DNA of 64,000 bases from Stieleria maiorica (GTDB taxonomy: Bacteria > Planctomycetota > Planctomycetia > Pirellulales > Pirellulaceae). Positions 1-7,737 of the stretch are shown here, piece by piece. The stretch spans positions 9,580,122 through 9,644,121 of the forward strand of contig NZ_CP036264.1 of the NCBI RefSeq assembly GCF_008035925.1, written 5' to 3'. Position 1 is the stretch's first letter. The number at the start of each line of letters is the position of its first letter. Under the pieces are notes generated by a model. That model did no database searches and was not told the origin of the DNA. It worked only from the letters and a program-made list of their open reading frames with translations. A program made the translations under genes and the position numbers.

Positions 1-2
1 GC

Positions 3-872
3 GTCGGGGAACAATTGGACGGCGGAATCACCAGCGTCCGCAGGCGTTACAAGCAGGTCGCGGGGTTTTTGGCGTATTTCCAGCCCGCCACCAACACCTA
101 CGCCCCGGTCGATCAACTCGAAGAAGTCTTTCAGATGGCGCTGCGCTGGCACCCGGACATCGTCGGGCTGGCCATCGGCACCCGCCCCGATTGCATCCCC
201 GAAAGTGTCGTCGACTTGACTCGTAAGCTGGCCCAGGACCACTACGTCTCCCTGGAACTGGGGATGCAAACGATGCATCAGCCGGGGCTCGATTGGATGA
301 ACCGCGCCCACAACCACGAGCACCTGGTCAATGCCATCGACCGCTGCCGCGGTCAAGGGTTTGAGTGCTGCGTCCACATCATTTTGGGCATCCCGGGCGA
401 AACGCACGCGATGATGATGCAGACGGCCGACGAAGTGGCACGGCTGGGGTTCGATGCGATCAAATTGCACAATCTGTATGCCGTCCAAGGCACACCGCTG
501 GGCGAAGAAGTCGCCAGCGGAAAAATTCAATTGATGCAACAGGACACTTACGTCGCCACCGTCGTCGATTTCCTGCAGCGCATCCCCCCCACGACGATCG
601 TCGAACGGATCAGCGGCGACGCACCGCCGAAGTACCTGATCGGTCCCCAGTGGTGCCTGGAAAAATCCACGCTGAAACTGCAAATCGAAACGGAATTCAA
701 ACGTCGCGGCACTCGCCAAGGCTCCCATTATCGCCCCCCGACTCTGTTGCCGGAAAACCGCCCCCGTCCGGCCGACAACACCCCCGCATCGATCCGATCG
801 CAAATCGATGTGCGGGGACGCTTGCCGGTGCTGAAGATGGAAAGCCGAATCGAATCCGGGAGCGGCGGTTAG
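3..872 (+). CDS. Radical SAM protein, YhcC/TIGR01212-like (5' end cut off)
   Basis: The reading frame is open from the window edge to the stop, so the true start lies outside; the first in-frame start-like codon (TTG at 15) is probably internal. Near the visible start, YFQPATNTYAP matches the conserved YFQ-x-x-TNTYAP block of the TIGR01212 (YhcC/YtqA) radical SAM family. Further on, ELGMQT, the NRAH motif, HIILGIPGE and KLHNLYAVQGTPL are also family-typical. The CxxxCxxC iron-sulfur loop sits N-terminal of the visible part and is missing here. These enzymes bind a 4Fe-4S cluster and S-adenosylmethionine in the cytoplasm; their substrate is not settled. The C-terminal 50 or so residues are basic and proline-rich and look lineage-specific. 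The gene is followed closely by the 81-bp tandem repeat. The family call is firm, the function is open. Confidence 0.85.
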   Translation, partial: VGEQLDGGITSVRRRYKQVAGFLAYFQPATNTYAPVDQLEEVFQMALRWHPDIVGLAIGTRPDCIPESVVDLTRKLAQDHYVSLELGMQTMHQPGLDWMNRAHNHEHLVNAIDRCRGQGFECCVHIILGIPGETHAMMMQTADEVARLGFDAIKLHNLYAVQGTPLGEEVASGKIQLMQQDTYVATVVDFLQRIPPTTIVERISGDAPPKYLIGPQWCLEKSTLKLQIETEFKRRGTRQGSHYRPPTLLPENRPRPADNTPASIRSQIDVRGRLPVLKMESRIESGSGG

Positions 873-889
873 ATCGTTGGCGCGGGCTT

Positions 890-1152
890 GCTGGTGTCCA
901 GGCTTTAGCCGCCCCGGGGTCGCTGCTTCGCAGCGAGGGGGAGTCGCCTAAAGGCCAAACACCAACGTGCGCTGGTGTTCAGGCTTTAGCCGCCCCGGGG
1001 TCGCTGCTTCGCAGCGAGGGGGAGTCGCCTAAAGGCTAAACACCGACGTGCGCTGGTGTCCAGGCTTTAGCCGCCCCGGGGTCGCTGCGTTGCAGCGAGG
1101 GGGAGTCGCCTAAAGGCCAAACACCAACGTGCGCTGGTATCCAGGTTTTAGC
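890..1152. repeat. 81-bp tandem palindromic repeat, three copies plus a partial (family A)
   Basis: Copies begin at 890, 971, 1052 and 1133 (the last truncated), a strict 81-bp period. Each unit starts GCTGGTGT(C/T)CAGGCTTTAGCC and ends CCTAAAGGC(C/T)AAACACC, so its ends are inverted. It carries an internal perfect hairpin, GCTGC-TTC-GCAGC; in the third copy the loop reads GTT. The stop codon of the converging minus-strand gene (1148-1150) lies inside the partial fourth copy. Related single elements occur at 53960-54046 and 58575-58620. Confidence 0.9.
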
Positions 1153-2368
1153 CCACCACGCTGACGGCGAATCGACCGGCGACACGACCGACATCGGCTT
1201 GGTTTGCGACAAACACGCGCACGTCACGGCGATCAAAGCGGTCCAGGTCCACGTCACCCGCGATCCGCCATTCACATTCACGCGTCCAATCGTAGGTCTT
1301 GCCCACCGCTTGAAACCGGAACTGATCCCGCGGCGGGATCCAGCGGCGGTCCTTCGCGGTGCCGTAGATCACCGGCTGGAAACCGGCGGCGATCGCGGCC
1401 GACTTTCGGATCGCGACGCCGTACGGTTCGTAATCCCAGCGGTGCAAATGCGATCGATAGCTGCGTTCTGCCAACAATCGCCCCAGCGACTGCTCGGAAA
1501 AACAAACCACCGGCCAGGCCCGATCGCTCGCAATCGCCGACGCCACCAAACGACGCATGCGGATGATCCGTTCGAGTGAATCCAGCGGCGTGCGCTCCGC
1601 CGTCGCCGACGCGGGGCCACCCAATAACAACGCGTCGCGGTGCTGTCGGTCGGTTTGCCCCGGCCAAGGACCTTGGCTGCTGCGGGTGCAATGAACCAAC
1701 CACTCGCCGCGGGTGAGGGCCCACCGAGACGAATGGATTGGTGCCGAATCGGTCGGCGACGGGTCCGTCACTCCGTGTGGACAACAATACCATCCGACGG
1801 CACCGCAATCCATCAACGCGCGTGCGGTGCGTTGCGCTTTCTTGTCCACTCGGTCGTCATGAATCGCGATCCGAATGGTCGGTTCATGATCCCGCTGCAA
1901 ACGCGTTCGCAGCGATCGCTGGACATTGCCGCGTGGCCGACAAAAAACACAATCCACGCGATCGGCCAGCGCGACGACCGTCGTGTCGCGACACAGTGTG
2001 TCGTCGGCGCGAACCTCGATCCGCGGTTGCGATTCCAGCGCTCGACCTAAATCGGCGGAGTGCTCGTCAATCGGCTCGTTGACCGCCACCCGTATCATCG
2101 GCACCGCAAAAAGATCGGCCGCGCGCATCGCCCAGGGCTCGATCGCCGAACCCGCCGCGACCAACACGACGCGCCCCGCTTGCCGCGCGTCGATCATCGC
2201 ACGACTGATGTAGCGACAGACCTGGGCATGCAGACGCGTTGATTTGCCAAGGTGGCTGGACGTCAGCGCCAGCCAGACCTGCCCACGCAACCCATCGGCG
2301 GCCGGCGACAGCTTCACATCGGCGTTGATCTCAAACCGCCGCAAACGATCGTCAAGAGACTCCAACAT
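1148..2368 (-). CDS. Unrecognised two-part protein (Rossmann-like N-terminus, AbiGi/DUF2971-like C-terminus)
   Basis: I do not recognise this gene as a whole. The N-terminal half (about residues 25-90) has a predicted alternating beta/alpha pattern around VVLVAAGSAIEPWAMRAADL, which recalls SLOG/DprA-like nucleotide-sensing Rossmann folds. The middle is Arg- and Cys-containing without a motif I can name. The C-terminal 130 residues contain VVCFSEQSLGRLL, then RWDYEPYGVAIRK, a PVIYG block and an acidic/aromatic ERE-type segment. That order (CFSE, then GVAIRK, then PVIY) recalls DUF2971/AbiGi-type proteins, some of which belong to abortive-infection systems. The ATG at 2368 is preferred; an in-frame TTG at 2386 would add six residues. 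It is monocistronic, convergent with the radical SAM gene, and ends inside a family A repeat. Both domain links are inference from pattern only. Confidence 0.6.
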   Translation of the reverse strand: MLESLDDRLRRFEINADVKLSPAADGLRGQVWLALTSSHLGKSTRLHAQVCRYISRAMIDARQAGRVVLVAAGSAIEPWAMRAADLFAVPMIRVAVNEPIDEHSADLGRALESQPRIEVRADDTLCRDTTVVALADRVDCVFCRPRGNVQRSLRTRLQRDHEPTIRIAIHDDRVDKKAQRTARALMDCGAVGWYCCPHGVTDPSPTDSAPIHSSRWALTRGEWLVHCTRSSQGPWPGQTDRQHRDALLLGGPASATAERTPLDSLERIIRMRRLVASAIASDRAWPVVCFSEQSLGRLLAERSYRSHLHRWDYEPYGVAIRKSAAIAAGFQPVIYGTAKDRRWIPPRDQFRFQAVGKTYDWTRECEWRIAGDVDLDRFDRRDVRVFVANQADVGRVAGRFAVSVVG

Positions 2369-2516
2369 CCGTCTGACCCCCGGCAAACCAAGTGGGAGAG
2401 GCTGGAAGCCGCTCCCGCTTTCGAATCATACCCGGTGTCACATCCGTTTCGAGCACCGATTAAGCTAGGGATCGGTCTGAACGCCCAACTTTTTACCGTT
2501 CATCAACGGATCTGAA

Positions 2517-4028
2517 ATGCTATCAATTGCCCTTCGTCGCACCGCGCTGCTTTTTTGTTGTTTCGCGCTGCTTGACGCATCAACTGCACTCGCCGCCGAT
2601 CGGCCGAACGTCATCCTGTTCATCGCCGACGACGTCAGTTGGAACGATTATGGATGCTACGGCAATCGCGCCGCGCGAACGCCAAATATCGACGAACTGG
2701 CCGCCGGCGGGATTCGTTTTGATCGCGCTTACTTGACCGCCAGCAGTTGCAGCCCGTCGCGAAGCAGCATCATCACGGGGCGTTACCCGCACAACAACGG
2801 CAAGGCGGCTGAACTTCACCAGCCGATCTCGTTGCACTTGCCATGGTTCCCCGAGATCTTGAAGCAATCGGGTTATTACACGGCGCTGTCGGGCAAACAT
2901 CACATGAAATCAACGGCACCGGGCAAAGGCGAATCGCCACGACCGGAGGCGTTCGATCACGTCGATGCCGGGCGGGTCAAAGGCGACTCGAGTGGTTCGG
3001 CGAATTGGTTGAGTGTGACGCGTGACCGCCCCAAAGACCAACCGTTCTTCTTTTGGTTCGCATCCTACGACGCCCATCGCGGCTGGGACGCGGACAAGCA
3101 GTGGAAGGAATCCGAGTATGGGCCGATGCACCGTGCCGAGGACGTGATTGTGCCGCCGTTCTTGTCGGACGACCCGCAAACACGTCAGGATTTGGCGTCG
3201 TACTACAACGAAGTCACTCGCTTCGACTATCGCATCGGCGTGGTCGTTGATGAACTGCGTCGGCAAGGCGTGTTGGACGAGACACTGATTTATGTGCTGG
3301 CCGACAACGGGCGACCGTTCCCGCGAGCCAAAACGCGACTGCACGATTCGGGCATGAAGACAGGCCTGGTGGCCCACTGGCCCAAGGGAATTCAGTGGCA
3401 AGGCGCGAGCGAACAATTGGTCAGCGTGATCGACCTGGCGCCGACGGTGTTGTCGGTGGCCGGATGCCAGATCCCTGAAACGATGCAAGGCGTTTCGATG
3501 TTGCCGCTGTTTGAAAACGCCTCGGCCTCCGTCCGTGAGTACGCGTTTTCGGAGCACAACTGGCACGACTACGAAGCGTTCGGGCGGGGCGTGCGTCACG
3601 GCGATCATTTGTTGATCATCAACCGGCGTCCGGAGCTGGCCTGGCAAGGCCCTGCGGATTCGGTTCGCAGCGACTCGCACCAACAACTGCGTGCCCTGCG
3701 TGAGTCGGGAAGCTTGAACGACGCCCAAGCCGATGTGTTCCTGTCGCCGCGGCCGGAGGTGGAATTGTACGACGTGACATCCGATCCGCATCAGTTGAAC
3801 AATTTGACGACACACCCCGAGCACGCGGAAACCCGGCAGCGACTGGTCGCGGTGCTGCGGCGTTGGATGGACGAAACCGGGGACAGCGTGCCGGACAAAT
3901 TGTCGCCCGATACGTTTGACCGCGAGACCGGAAAACCGCTCGCCGAGGACACGAGCGACAGCCACGGGGTGATGACGCCGGGTGAAGACCGCTCGGCCGA
4001 CCACGTCAACGCGCCCGGGCCGCGTTGA
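2517..4028 (+). CDS. Secreted sulfatase (formylglycine-dependent)
   Basis: A 503-residue type I sulfatase of the alkaline phosphatase superfamily. An N-terminal signal peptide (hydrophobic core about 9-24, likely cleaved after the ALA near 26) is followed by the first metal-binding block FIADDVSWNDYG with Asp38-Asp39. The sulfatase signature CSPSR has Cys78 as the residue converted to formylglycine by a dedicated maturase. LSGKHH supplies the expected basic site residues, and the ADNGR block at about 262 is the second metal site. It hydrolyses sulfate esters, probably of marine polysaccharides, outside the cytoplasm; the substrate cannot be read from sequence. Planctomycetes carry many such genes, and a second is at 56933. 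The polar C-terminal tail of about 40 residues appears non-catalytic. A family B palindrome begins 22 bp after the stop. Confidence 0.93.
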   Translation: MLSIALRRTALLFCCFALLDASTALAADRPNVILFIADDVSWNDYGCYGNRAARTPNIDELAAGGIRFDRAYLTASSCSPSRSSIITGRYPHNNGKAAELHQPISLHLPWFPEILKQSGYYTALSGKHHMKSTAPGKGESPRPEAFDHVDAGRVKGDSSGSANWLSVTRDRPKDQPFFFWFASYDAHRGWDADKQWKESEYGPMHRAEDVIVPPFLSDDPQTRQDLASYYNEVTRFDYRIGVVVDELRRQGVLDETLIYVLADNGRPFPRAKTRLHDSGMKTGLVAHWPKGIQWQGASEQLVSVIDLAPTVLSVAGCQIPETMQGVSMLPLFENASASVREYAFSEHNWHDYEAFGRGVRHGDHLLIINRRPELAWQGPADSVRSDSHQQLRALRESGSLNDAQADVFLSPRPEVELYDVTSDPHQLNNLTTHPEHAETRQRLVAVLRRWMDETGDSVPDKLSPDTFDRETGKPLAEDTSDSHGVMTPGEDRSADHVNAPGPR

Positions 4029-4050
4029 GACGGACCGAGATGAGACGGGC

Positions 4051-4112
4051 GTAGCGACCTTCGCCAGAAGGTGGATCTCCCGGGTGCTCCACGCTATGGC
4101 GAGCGTAGCTAC
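4051..4112. repeat. Family B palindrome (GTAGCTACGCTCGCCAGAGCGTGGA type), full form
   Basis: The left arm GTAGCGACCTTCGCCAGAAG (4051-4070) and the right arm ending GGCGAGCGTAGCTAC (to 4112) are imperfect inverted copies around a short spacer. The element starts 22 bp after the sulfatase stop. Other copies are at 17696-17779, 32463-32487, 35724-35743 and 60956-60980. Confidence 0.85.
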
Positions 4113-4140
4113 GTCAACTTGACGTGGCCGTGCTCTTGTG

Positions 4141-4179
4141 AGCCTTGTGCTTGTTAGCCTTGTGCTTGTCAGCCTTGCG
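4141..4179. repeat. 15-bp direct repeat, about 2.6 copies
   Basis: AGCCTTGTGCTTGTT at 4141-4155 is followed by AGCCTTGTGCTTGTC at 4156-4170 and a partial AGCCTTGCG to 4179. It lies in the leader of the alpha/beta hydrolase gene, 58 bp before its chosen ATG. Slippage here would alter only the leader. Confidence 0.85.
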
Positions 4180-4237
4180 AAGTCAAACTGACGGTGTCCA
4201 GCTAGACAGCGTCGGATCGGACGGTCAAGATGCTGCC

Positions 4238-5083
4238 ATGATTCGTTCGTTCCGCCGTCATCTGTTAGACCGATTCGTTTTGCGGCCCTCGCGAAACGAA
4301 CTGGTCTATGCGCCCAAAGAACGCGTGCTGGTGACGGTCGACCGGATGACGGATGAGTATTTCGTCGAGTATCGTCGGGCCCGCGGCGACGGCACCTGCG
4401 GCGAACTCTCGCCGGACCATCAACCGATCGACCTGCTGATTCTGAAATTCCCCGGGACGGCCGGTCGCGCCGAGCGGGCGTCGGATTGGCCGTGCCGACA
4501 GCTGCCCGAATCGACGGTCAAGATCTGCACCTGGAATGCACCCGGCTACGGCGCCAGCAGCGGCCGCGCCACGCTGGCCAACATCGCCCGCCGCGCGTCT
4601 CGATTCTGGTCGCTGGTCACCAGCGGCTTGCCAGCCCAACGGCCGCGGATTTGGTTGATCGGCAACTCGCTCGGCTGTGCGACGGCCACCTATTTGGCTT
4701 CGCGGCCGGAGGTTCAGATCGAAGGGTTGATTCTGCGTAACCCGCCGCCGTTGATCCAGACCGTCAAACGCGTCGCACGGCAATACCCGCTGGGGCATTT
4801 GACCGACGCGATCGCCGAAAGCGTTCCGCCGGAAATGAACCTGTCGTTGACGGCGCCCGGTGCGCAGGTCCCGACGGTGATGCTGCAGTCCGAACGCGAC
4901 CAGTTGGTCCCACCGGCGTTGCAGATGGAAGTGTTCGACGCGCTGCCCGGGCCGAAACGATTGGTGATCCTGGAAGGCCTCGATCATGACGGCATCACCA
5001 CCGACCAGCATGAACGCGAAATCGACCAGGCCGTCCATTGGCTGTGGCGGCGGTCTCTGGCCTTTAGGGACCGTCCAGCTTAG
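4238..5083 (+). CDS. Alpha/beta hydrolase
   Basis: The 281-residue product from the ATG at 4238 has the alpha/beta-hydrolase layout. There is a strand/oxyanion region LLILKFPGTAGRAER (about 66-80), then TWNAPGYGASSGR, the nucleophile elbow GNSLG with Ser144, the acid in SERDQLVP (Asp221), and the catalytic His250 in EGLDHDG. No signal peptide is present, so it is probably cytoplasmic. A longer frame opens at 4145, but its extra N-terminus is encoded by the 15-bp repeat tract and looks non-native. The substrate is unknown; the family covers esterases, thioesterases and peptidases. The last codons (CTGGCCTTTAGGGACC) resemble family A repeat sequence, and a family C element starts 18 bp after the stop. 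Confidence 0.85.
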   Translation: MIRSFRRHLLDRFVLRPSRNELVYAPKERVLVTVDRMTDEYFVEYRRARGDGTCGELSPDHQPIDLLILKFPGTAGRAERASDWPCRQLPESTVKICTWNAPGYGASSGRATLANIARRASRFWSLVTSGLPAQRPRIWLIGNSLGCATATYLASRPEVQIEGLILRNPPPLIQTVKRVARQYPLGHLTDAIAESVPPEMNLSLTAPGAQVPTVMLQSERDQLVPPALQMEVFDALPGPKRLVILEGLDHDGITTDQHEREIDQAVHWLWRRSLAFRDRPA

Positions 5084-5101
5084 GACGATGCTTTTCTTGG
5101 G

Positions 5102-5167
5102 GTACGATGGCCCTTCCGGGCCGTCGCCCGTGGGGCTCAGCGCGACGACCTAGAAAGGACGTCGTAC
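5102..5167. repeat. Family C palindrome (GTACGATGGCC...GGACGTCGTAC)
   Basis: The outer ends GTACGATGG and the closing GTCGTAC are inverted, and an inner CCCTTCCGGGCCGTCG segment can form its own stem. It lies between the convergent hydrolase (+) and cyclase (-) genes. The same element, extended, is at 26907-27004, and a related form is at 15584-15642. Confidence 0.85.
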
Positions 5168-5207
5168 ACCCATCCACCGACCACCTTTTACCCAATCGGC
5201 GCCACCA

Positions 5208-7004
5208 TCATTTGGGCAGGTCGATCACGTCACCCTCGCTGTCGCCCGAAAGGATCTGCTTGATCATCATTTGCGTCGGCCCGTCCCAGGTCGGCAGGGA
5301 GCGAAACAACCGCAGCGCGCCGTCCAGGTCCGAGGCACAAAACAGATCCAGTGCCGCTTCGTAGTCGGCGATCAGTGCGTCGGTGACTTGGTGCGTCCCG
5401 ATGGCGGCCTCGCCGATCAGTTCCGAAATCTCGACCGGACTGGCAAAGCCGGCGGGACGGACTTTGGCCAGTCGCCGGAGTCGGAATCCGTGCCGGCCGG
5501 CTGCCAGCAATGCGGCCCGAGCCGCTTCGTCAAGAATGATCTCCGCCCCGAAGCGTTTGGACATCGACTCCAACCGGCTGGACAGGTTCACGACCGGACC
5601 AAAGGCCGTCACCTTGACTTGATCCTTGGTGCCGATCTGTCCGGCAACCGCACGGCCGTGGGCCAGTCCGATGCCGCAGCGGAACCCCAGGTCCGACCGA
5701 TGGTATTCGGCCTGGATCGCCAGGGCCGCACCGGCGGCTTGGATGATCGACCGGTCCTGCGCCAGCGGCCATCCCCAAAACCCCATCGCCGCGTCGCCGT
5801 GAAAGTCGCCGATCACCCCGTCATAGCCGAGGATGTGTTTGGTCATCACGCCCAGCGCATCGCTGACGTCGGACAACAGTTGCAACAATTGCTGTGAGTC
5901 CTGTTCGCTGCGGCTGGAGAACCCGCGCAGGTCACAGAACATCACCGTCAGCTCGGCCTCGCGGGGCTGCAACACTTTCTCGCTATCACCGCTGGCGAGC
6001 GCACGCATCACGATCGGCGCAAAGAAGTTGCTCATCGCGGCCTGGCGACGTTGCAGCTGACGACTCTGTTGCAAACTGGCCATCGTCGTCCCGACCAGTT
6101 CGGCAAACTTGACGTCGTCGTGCAGTTGCTCGGAAATATCCACCGGACTTCCCGATCCCGTCATCATCTCGGTGTCCGGCAGCTTTCCCGTGATGTAGAT
6201 CACCCATCCGCGACAGGCCTGGGTGCGGAGCGGCACGCAGTAGGCCCAATCCACGTCCTCCCGCGCCGTGAACGCACTGGTGGTCAACATCGAATCGCCC
6301 GACGCCCACACATTCAAAATGCTTTCACGTTTCTCGATCGACCGTTGGACCAACCGTCGACTGATCGGTGAACCGCCCAGCGTCGCACTGCGATTGTCGT
6401 AATGCAGCACCTCGATCGGCGCTTCCGGATCGTGCTGCAGATCCCCTGCCGACAGGATCGAGACCGCTTCGGCCGATGGCGTCGATTGCAACAAGACACT
6501 CGTCACCCGAACCAACAATTCTTGATCGCTGTCGCTGCTGGCGATCAAATCGGGAAGCCGGGTCAACACGTCGATCCGCGCATTGACGTCTCGAAAGTGC
6601 TTGCGACGCAGGGCCACGTGATCGAACACGTTTTCGGTCACATCCACTTCGTCTTCGGCGGCACCATCCCCCAGGCGTTCCGGAGAACGTTTGCCCGTCG
6701 CCGCAGCCAACGTGAACGTCGTCTTGCCGATCACAAAGTGGTCGCCGGGCACCAGCACAAAGCGAACCGCATGACGTCCCTGGTGGTAAACCGGATTCCG
6801 CGCCGAAGCGACCGCGATCACTTCCAGCCGACCGTCGGCTTGGGGAATCAACCGCACATGTGCCCGTGAGATCATCGGATCCCAGGGGACGTTCCAATCC
6901 GCATCACTACGACCGATCACCACATCGCGACGCATCGCCGCATCGGGGACCTCCCGACGCCAACGATGATAATTCTGCGGTCCCTGTGCGATTAAATCAG
7001 CCAT
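5208..7004 (-). CDS. FHA-GAF class III adenylate/guanylate cyclase
   Basis: The protein is 598 residues from the ATG at 7004. An FHA domain comes first (about 24-100, with VIGRSDADWN and MISRAHVRL matching the GR and SxxH phosphothreonine-binding motifs). A GAF-like domain follows (about 150-310), then a linker with a coiled-coil-like QQSRQLQRRQ segment, and a class III nucleotide cyclase domain (about 350-535). In the cyclase domain Asp358 (MFCDLRGFS) and Asp404 (GDAAMGFWG) fit the two metal ligands, while VNLSSRLES provides Asn473 and Arg477 of the transition-state pair. These enzymes make cAMP or cGMP; the nucleotide choice is not clear. FHA suggests docking to a Thr-phosphorylated partner, as in planctomycete Ser/Thr kinase signalling. 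No membrane segment is seen. An upstream TTG in frame at 7040 is less likely. Confidence 0.9.
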   Translation of the reverse strand: MADLIAQGPQNYHRWRREVPDAAMRRDVVIGRSDADWNVPWDPMISRAHVRLIPQADGRLEVIAVASARNPVYHQGRHAVRFVLVPGDHFVIGKTTFTLAAATGKRSPERLGDGAAEDEVDVTENVFDHVALRRKHFRDVNARIDVLTRLPDLIASSDSDQELLVRVTSVLLQSTPSAEAVSILSAGDLQHDPEAPIEVLHYDNRSATLGGSPISRRLVQRSIEKRESILNVWASGDSMLTTSAFTAREDVDWAYCVPLRTQACRGWVIYITGKLPDTEMMTGSGSPVDISEQLHDDVKFAELVGTTMASLQQSRQLQRRQAAMSNFFAPIVMRALASGDSEKVLQPREAELTVMFCDLRGFSSRSEQDSQQLLQLLSDVSDALGVMTKHILGYDGVIGDFHGDAAMGFWGWPLAQDRSIIQAAGAALAIQAEYHRSDLGFRCGIGLAHGRAVAGQIGTKDQVKVTAFGPVVNLSSRLESMSKRFGAEIILDEAARAALLAAGRHGFRLRRLAKVRPAGFASPVEISELIGEAAIGTHQVTDALIADYEAALDLFCASDLDGALRLFRSLPTWDGPTQMMIKQILSGDSEGDVIDLPK

Positions 7005-7080
7005 GCGGTGTAAGTTACCCGGTCGGGGGAGAAGTTCCAAGTTCCGGGTTTCAGGTTTGCGCGGGGGCAGGTTCTGCTCT

Positions 7081-7156
7081 ATTTTCTTGTCATCCGTTTT
7101 CTTGTCGGCTGCCCTCCTGTTTTTCTGCCCCCTCTTTTTCTGTCACCTTCCTGCCC
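7081..7156. repeat. T-rich iterated element (TTTTCTTGTC / TTTTTCTGCC units)
   Basis: Roughly five degenerate units occur in 76 bp: ATTTTCTTGTC, GTTTTCTTGTC, GTTTTTCTGCC, CTTTTTCTGTC and CCTTCCTGCCC. It lies in the leader between the divergent cyclase gene and the FtsH-peptidase-like gene, ending 11 bp before that ATG. Similar arrays occur at 43330-43399, 49943-50099 and 58430-58546. Confidence 0.7.
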
Positions 7157-7167
7157 AACCCCAAATC

Positions 7168-7662
7168 ATGGACGACGACGAGACCCTGACCGCGTATCAC
7201 GAAGCCGGTCACGCGGTGGTCGGCTTCGCCCTGGGCGGGGAAATCGAATCGGTCGGCCTGTACGCCGAAGCGGACGATTGGCTGCCCGAGCGGTTCGGGG
7301 ATTGCCACGTCAACTGGGGGCGCGTCGACGCCCACAGCGATTGGCAAGTCCAGCGCGAGGTGTTGACGATCCTTGCCGGCCCGGTCGCGGAAATGATTTA
7401 CCGCGGCGAAAAATTGCATCCGGCCACGTTCGGGCCCTGGCAACACGACTGGGCTTGGGCGTGGCGACGCGGTGAACGGCTGATGCGAGATCCACGGCGC
7501 CGCACGCAACTGTTGGAATCTGTCGTGGTGTTGCTGCACCACCACCTGAGCGACGATTTGTGCTGGGCGGCGATCGCGGCGGTCAGCGATGAATTGCTGG
7601 CCCACGAGTACCTGGATGCCGAACAATTGGCCGAAACCTTGTCGTTTTGGATCCGCAGCTGA
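7168..7662 (+). CDS. FtsH peptidase (M41)-like metalloprotease domain protein
   Basis: This 164-residue protein begins at the ATG at 7168 and consists almost wholly of an M41-like domain without the AAA ATPase or membrane part of FtsH. The zinc motif HEAGH is at residues 11-15, giving His11, Glu12 and His15. LAGPVAEMIYRGE (about 69-81) matches the LxGRxAEE helix of FtsH, and Asp94 in QHDWAWAW is a candidate third ligand. A stand-alone M41 fold could be a small protease or a binding remnant that still keeps the catalytic residues. A longer frame open from 7003 would add 55 residues encoded by the T-rich element, so I reject it. It is divergent from the cyclase and 75 bp upstream of the DUF1559 gene on the same strand. 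Confidence 0.8.
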   Translation: MDDDETLTAYHEAGHAVVGFALGGEIESVGLYAEADDWLPERFGDCHVNWGRVDAHSDWQVQREVLTILAGPVAEMIYRGEKLHPATFGPWQHDWAWAWRRGERLMRDPRRRTQLLESVVVLLHHHLSDDLCWAAIAAVSDELLAHEYLDAEQLAETLSFWIRS

Positions 7663-7737
7663 GGTCCCCGAGCAGGCGACGCATCGGAAAAGCTTTGGCA
7701 GCGCAGCGAGAGATCACCTATAACGGAGCGTCCGTTG

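Noticed and set aside
890..1152. Possible CRISPR array (regular 81-bp period)
   Set aside because: The whole unit repeats with no unique spacers, and no cas gene is near; it is a tandem palindrome.
2910..4004. A 364-codon minus-strand frame under the first sulfatase
   Set aside because: Antisense shadow of the sulfatase, which has its catalytic motifs in frame.
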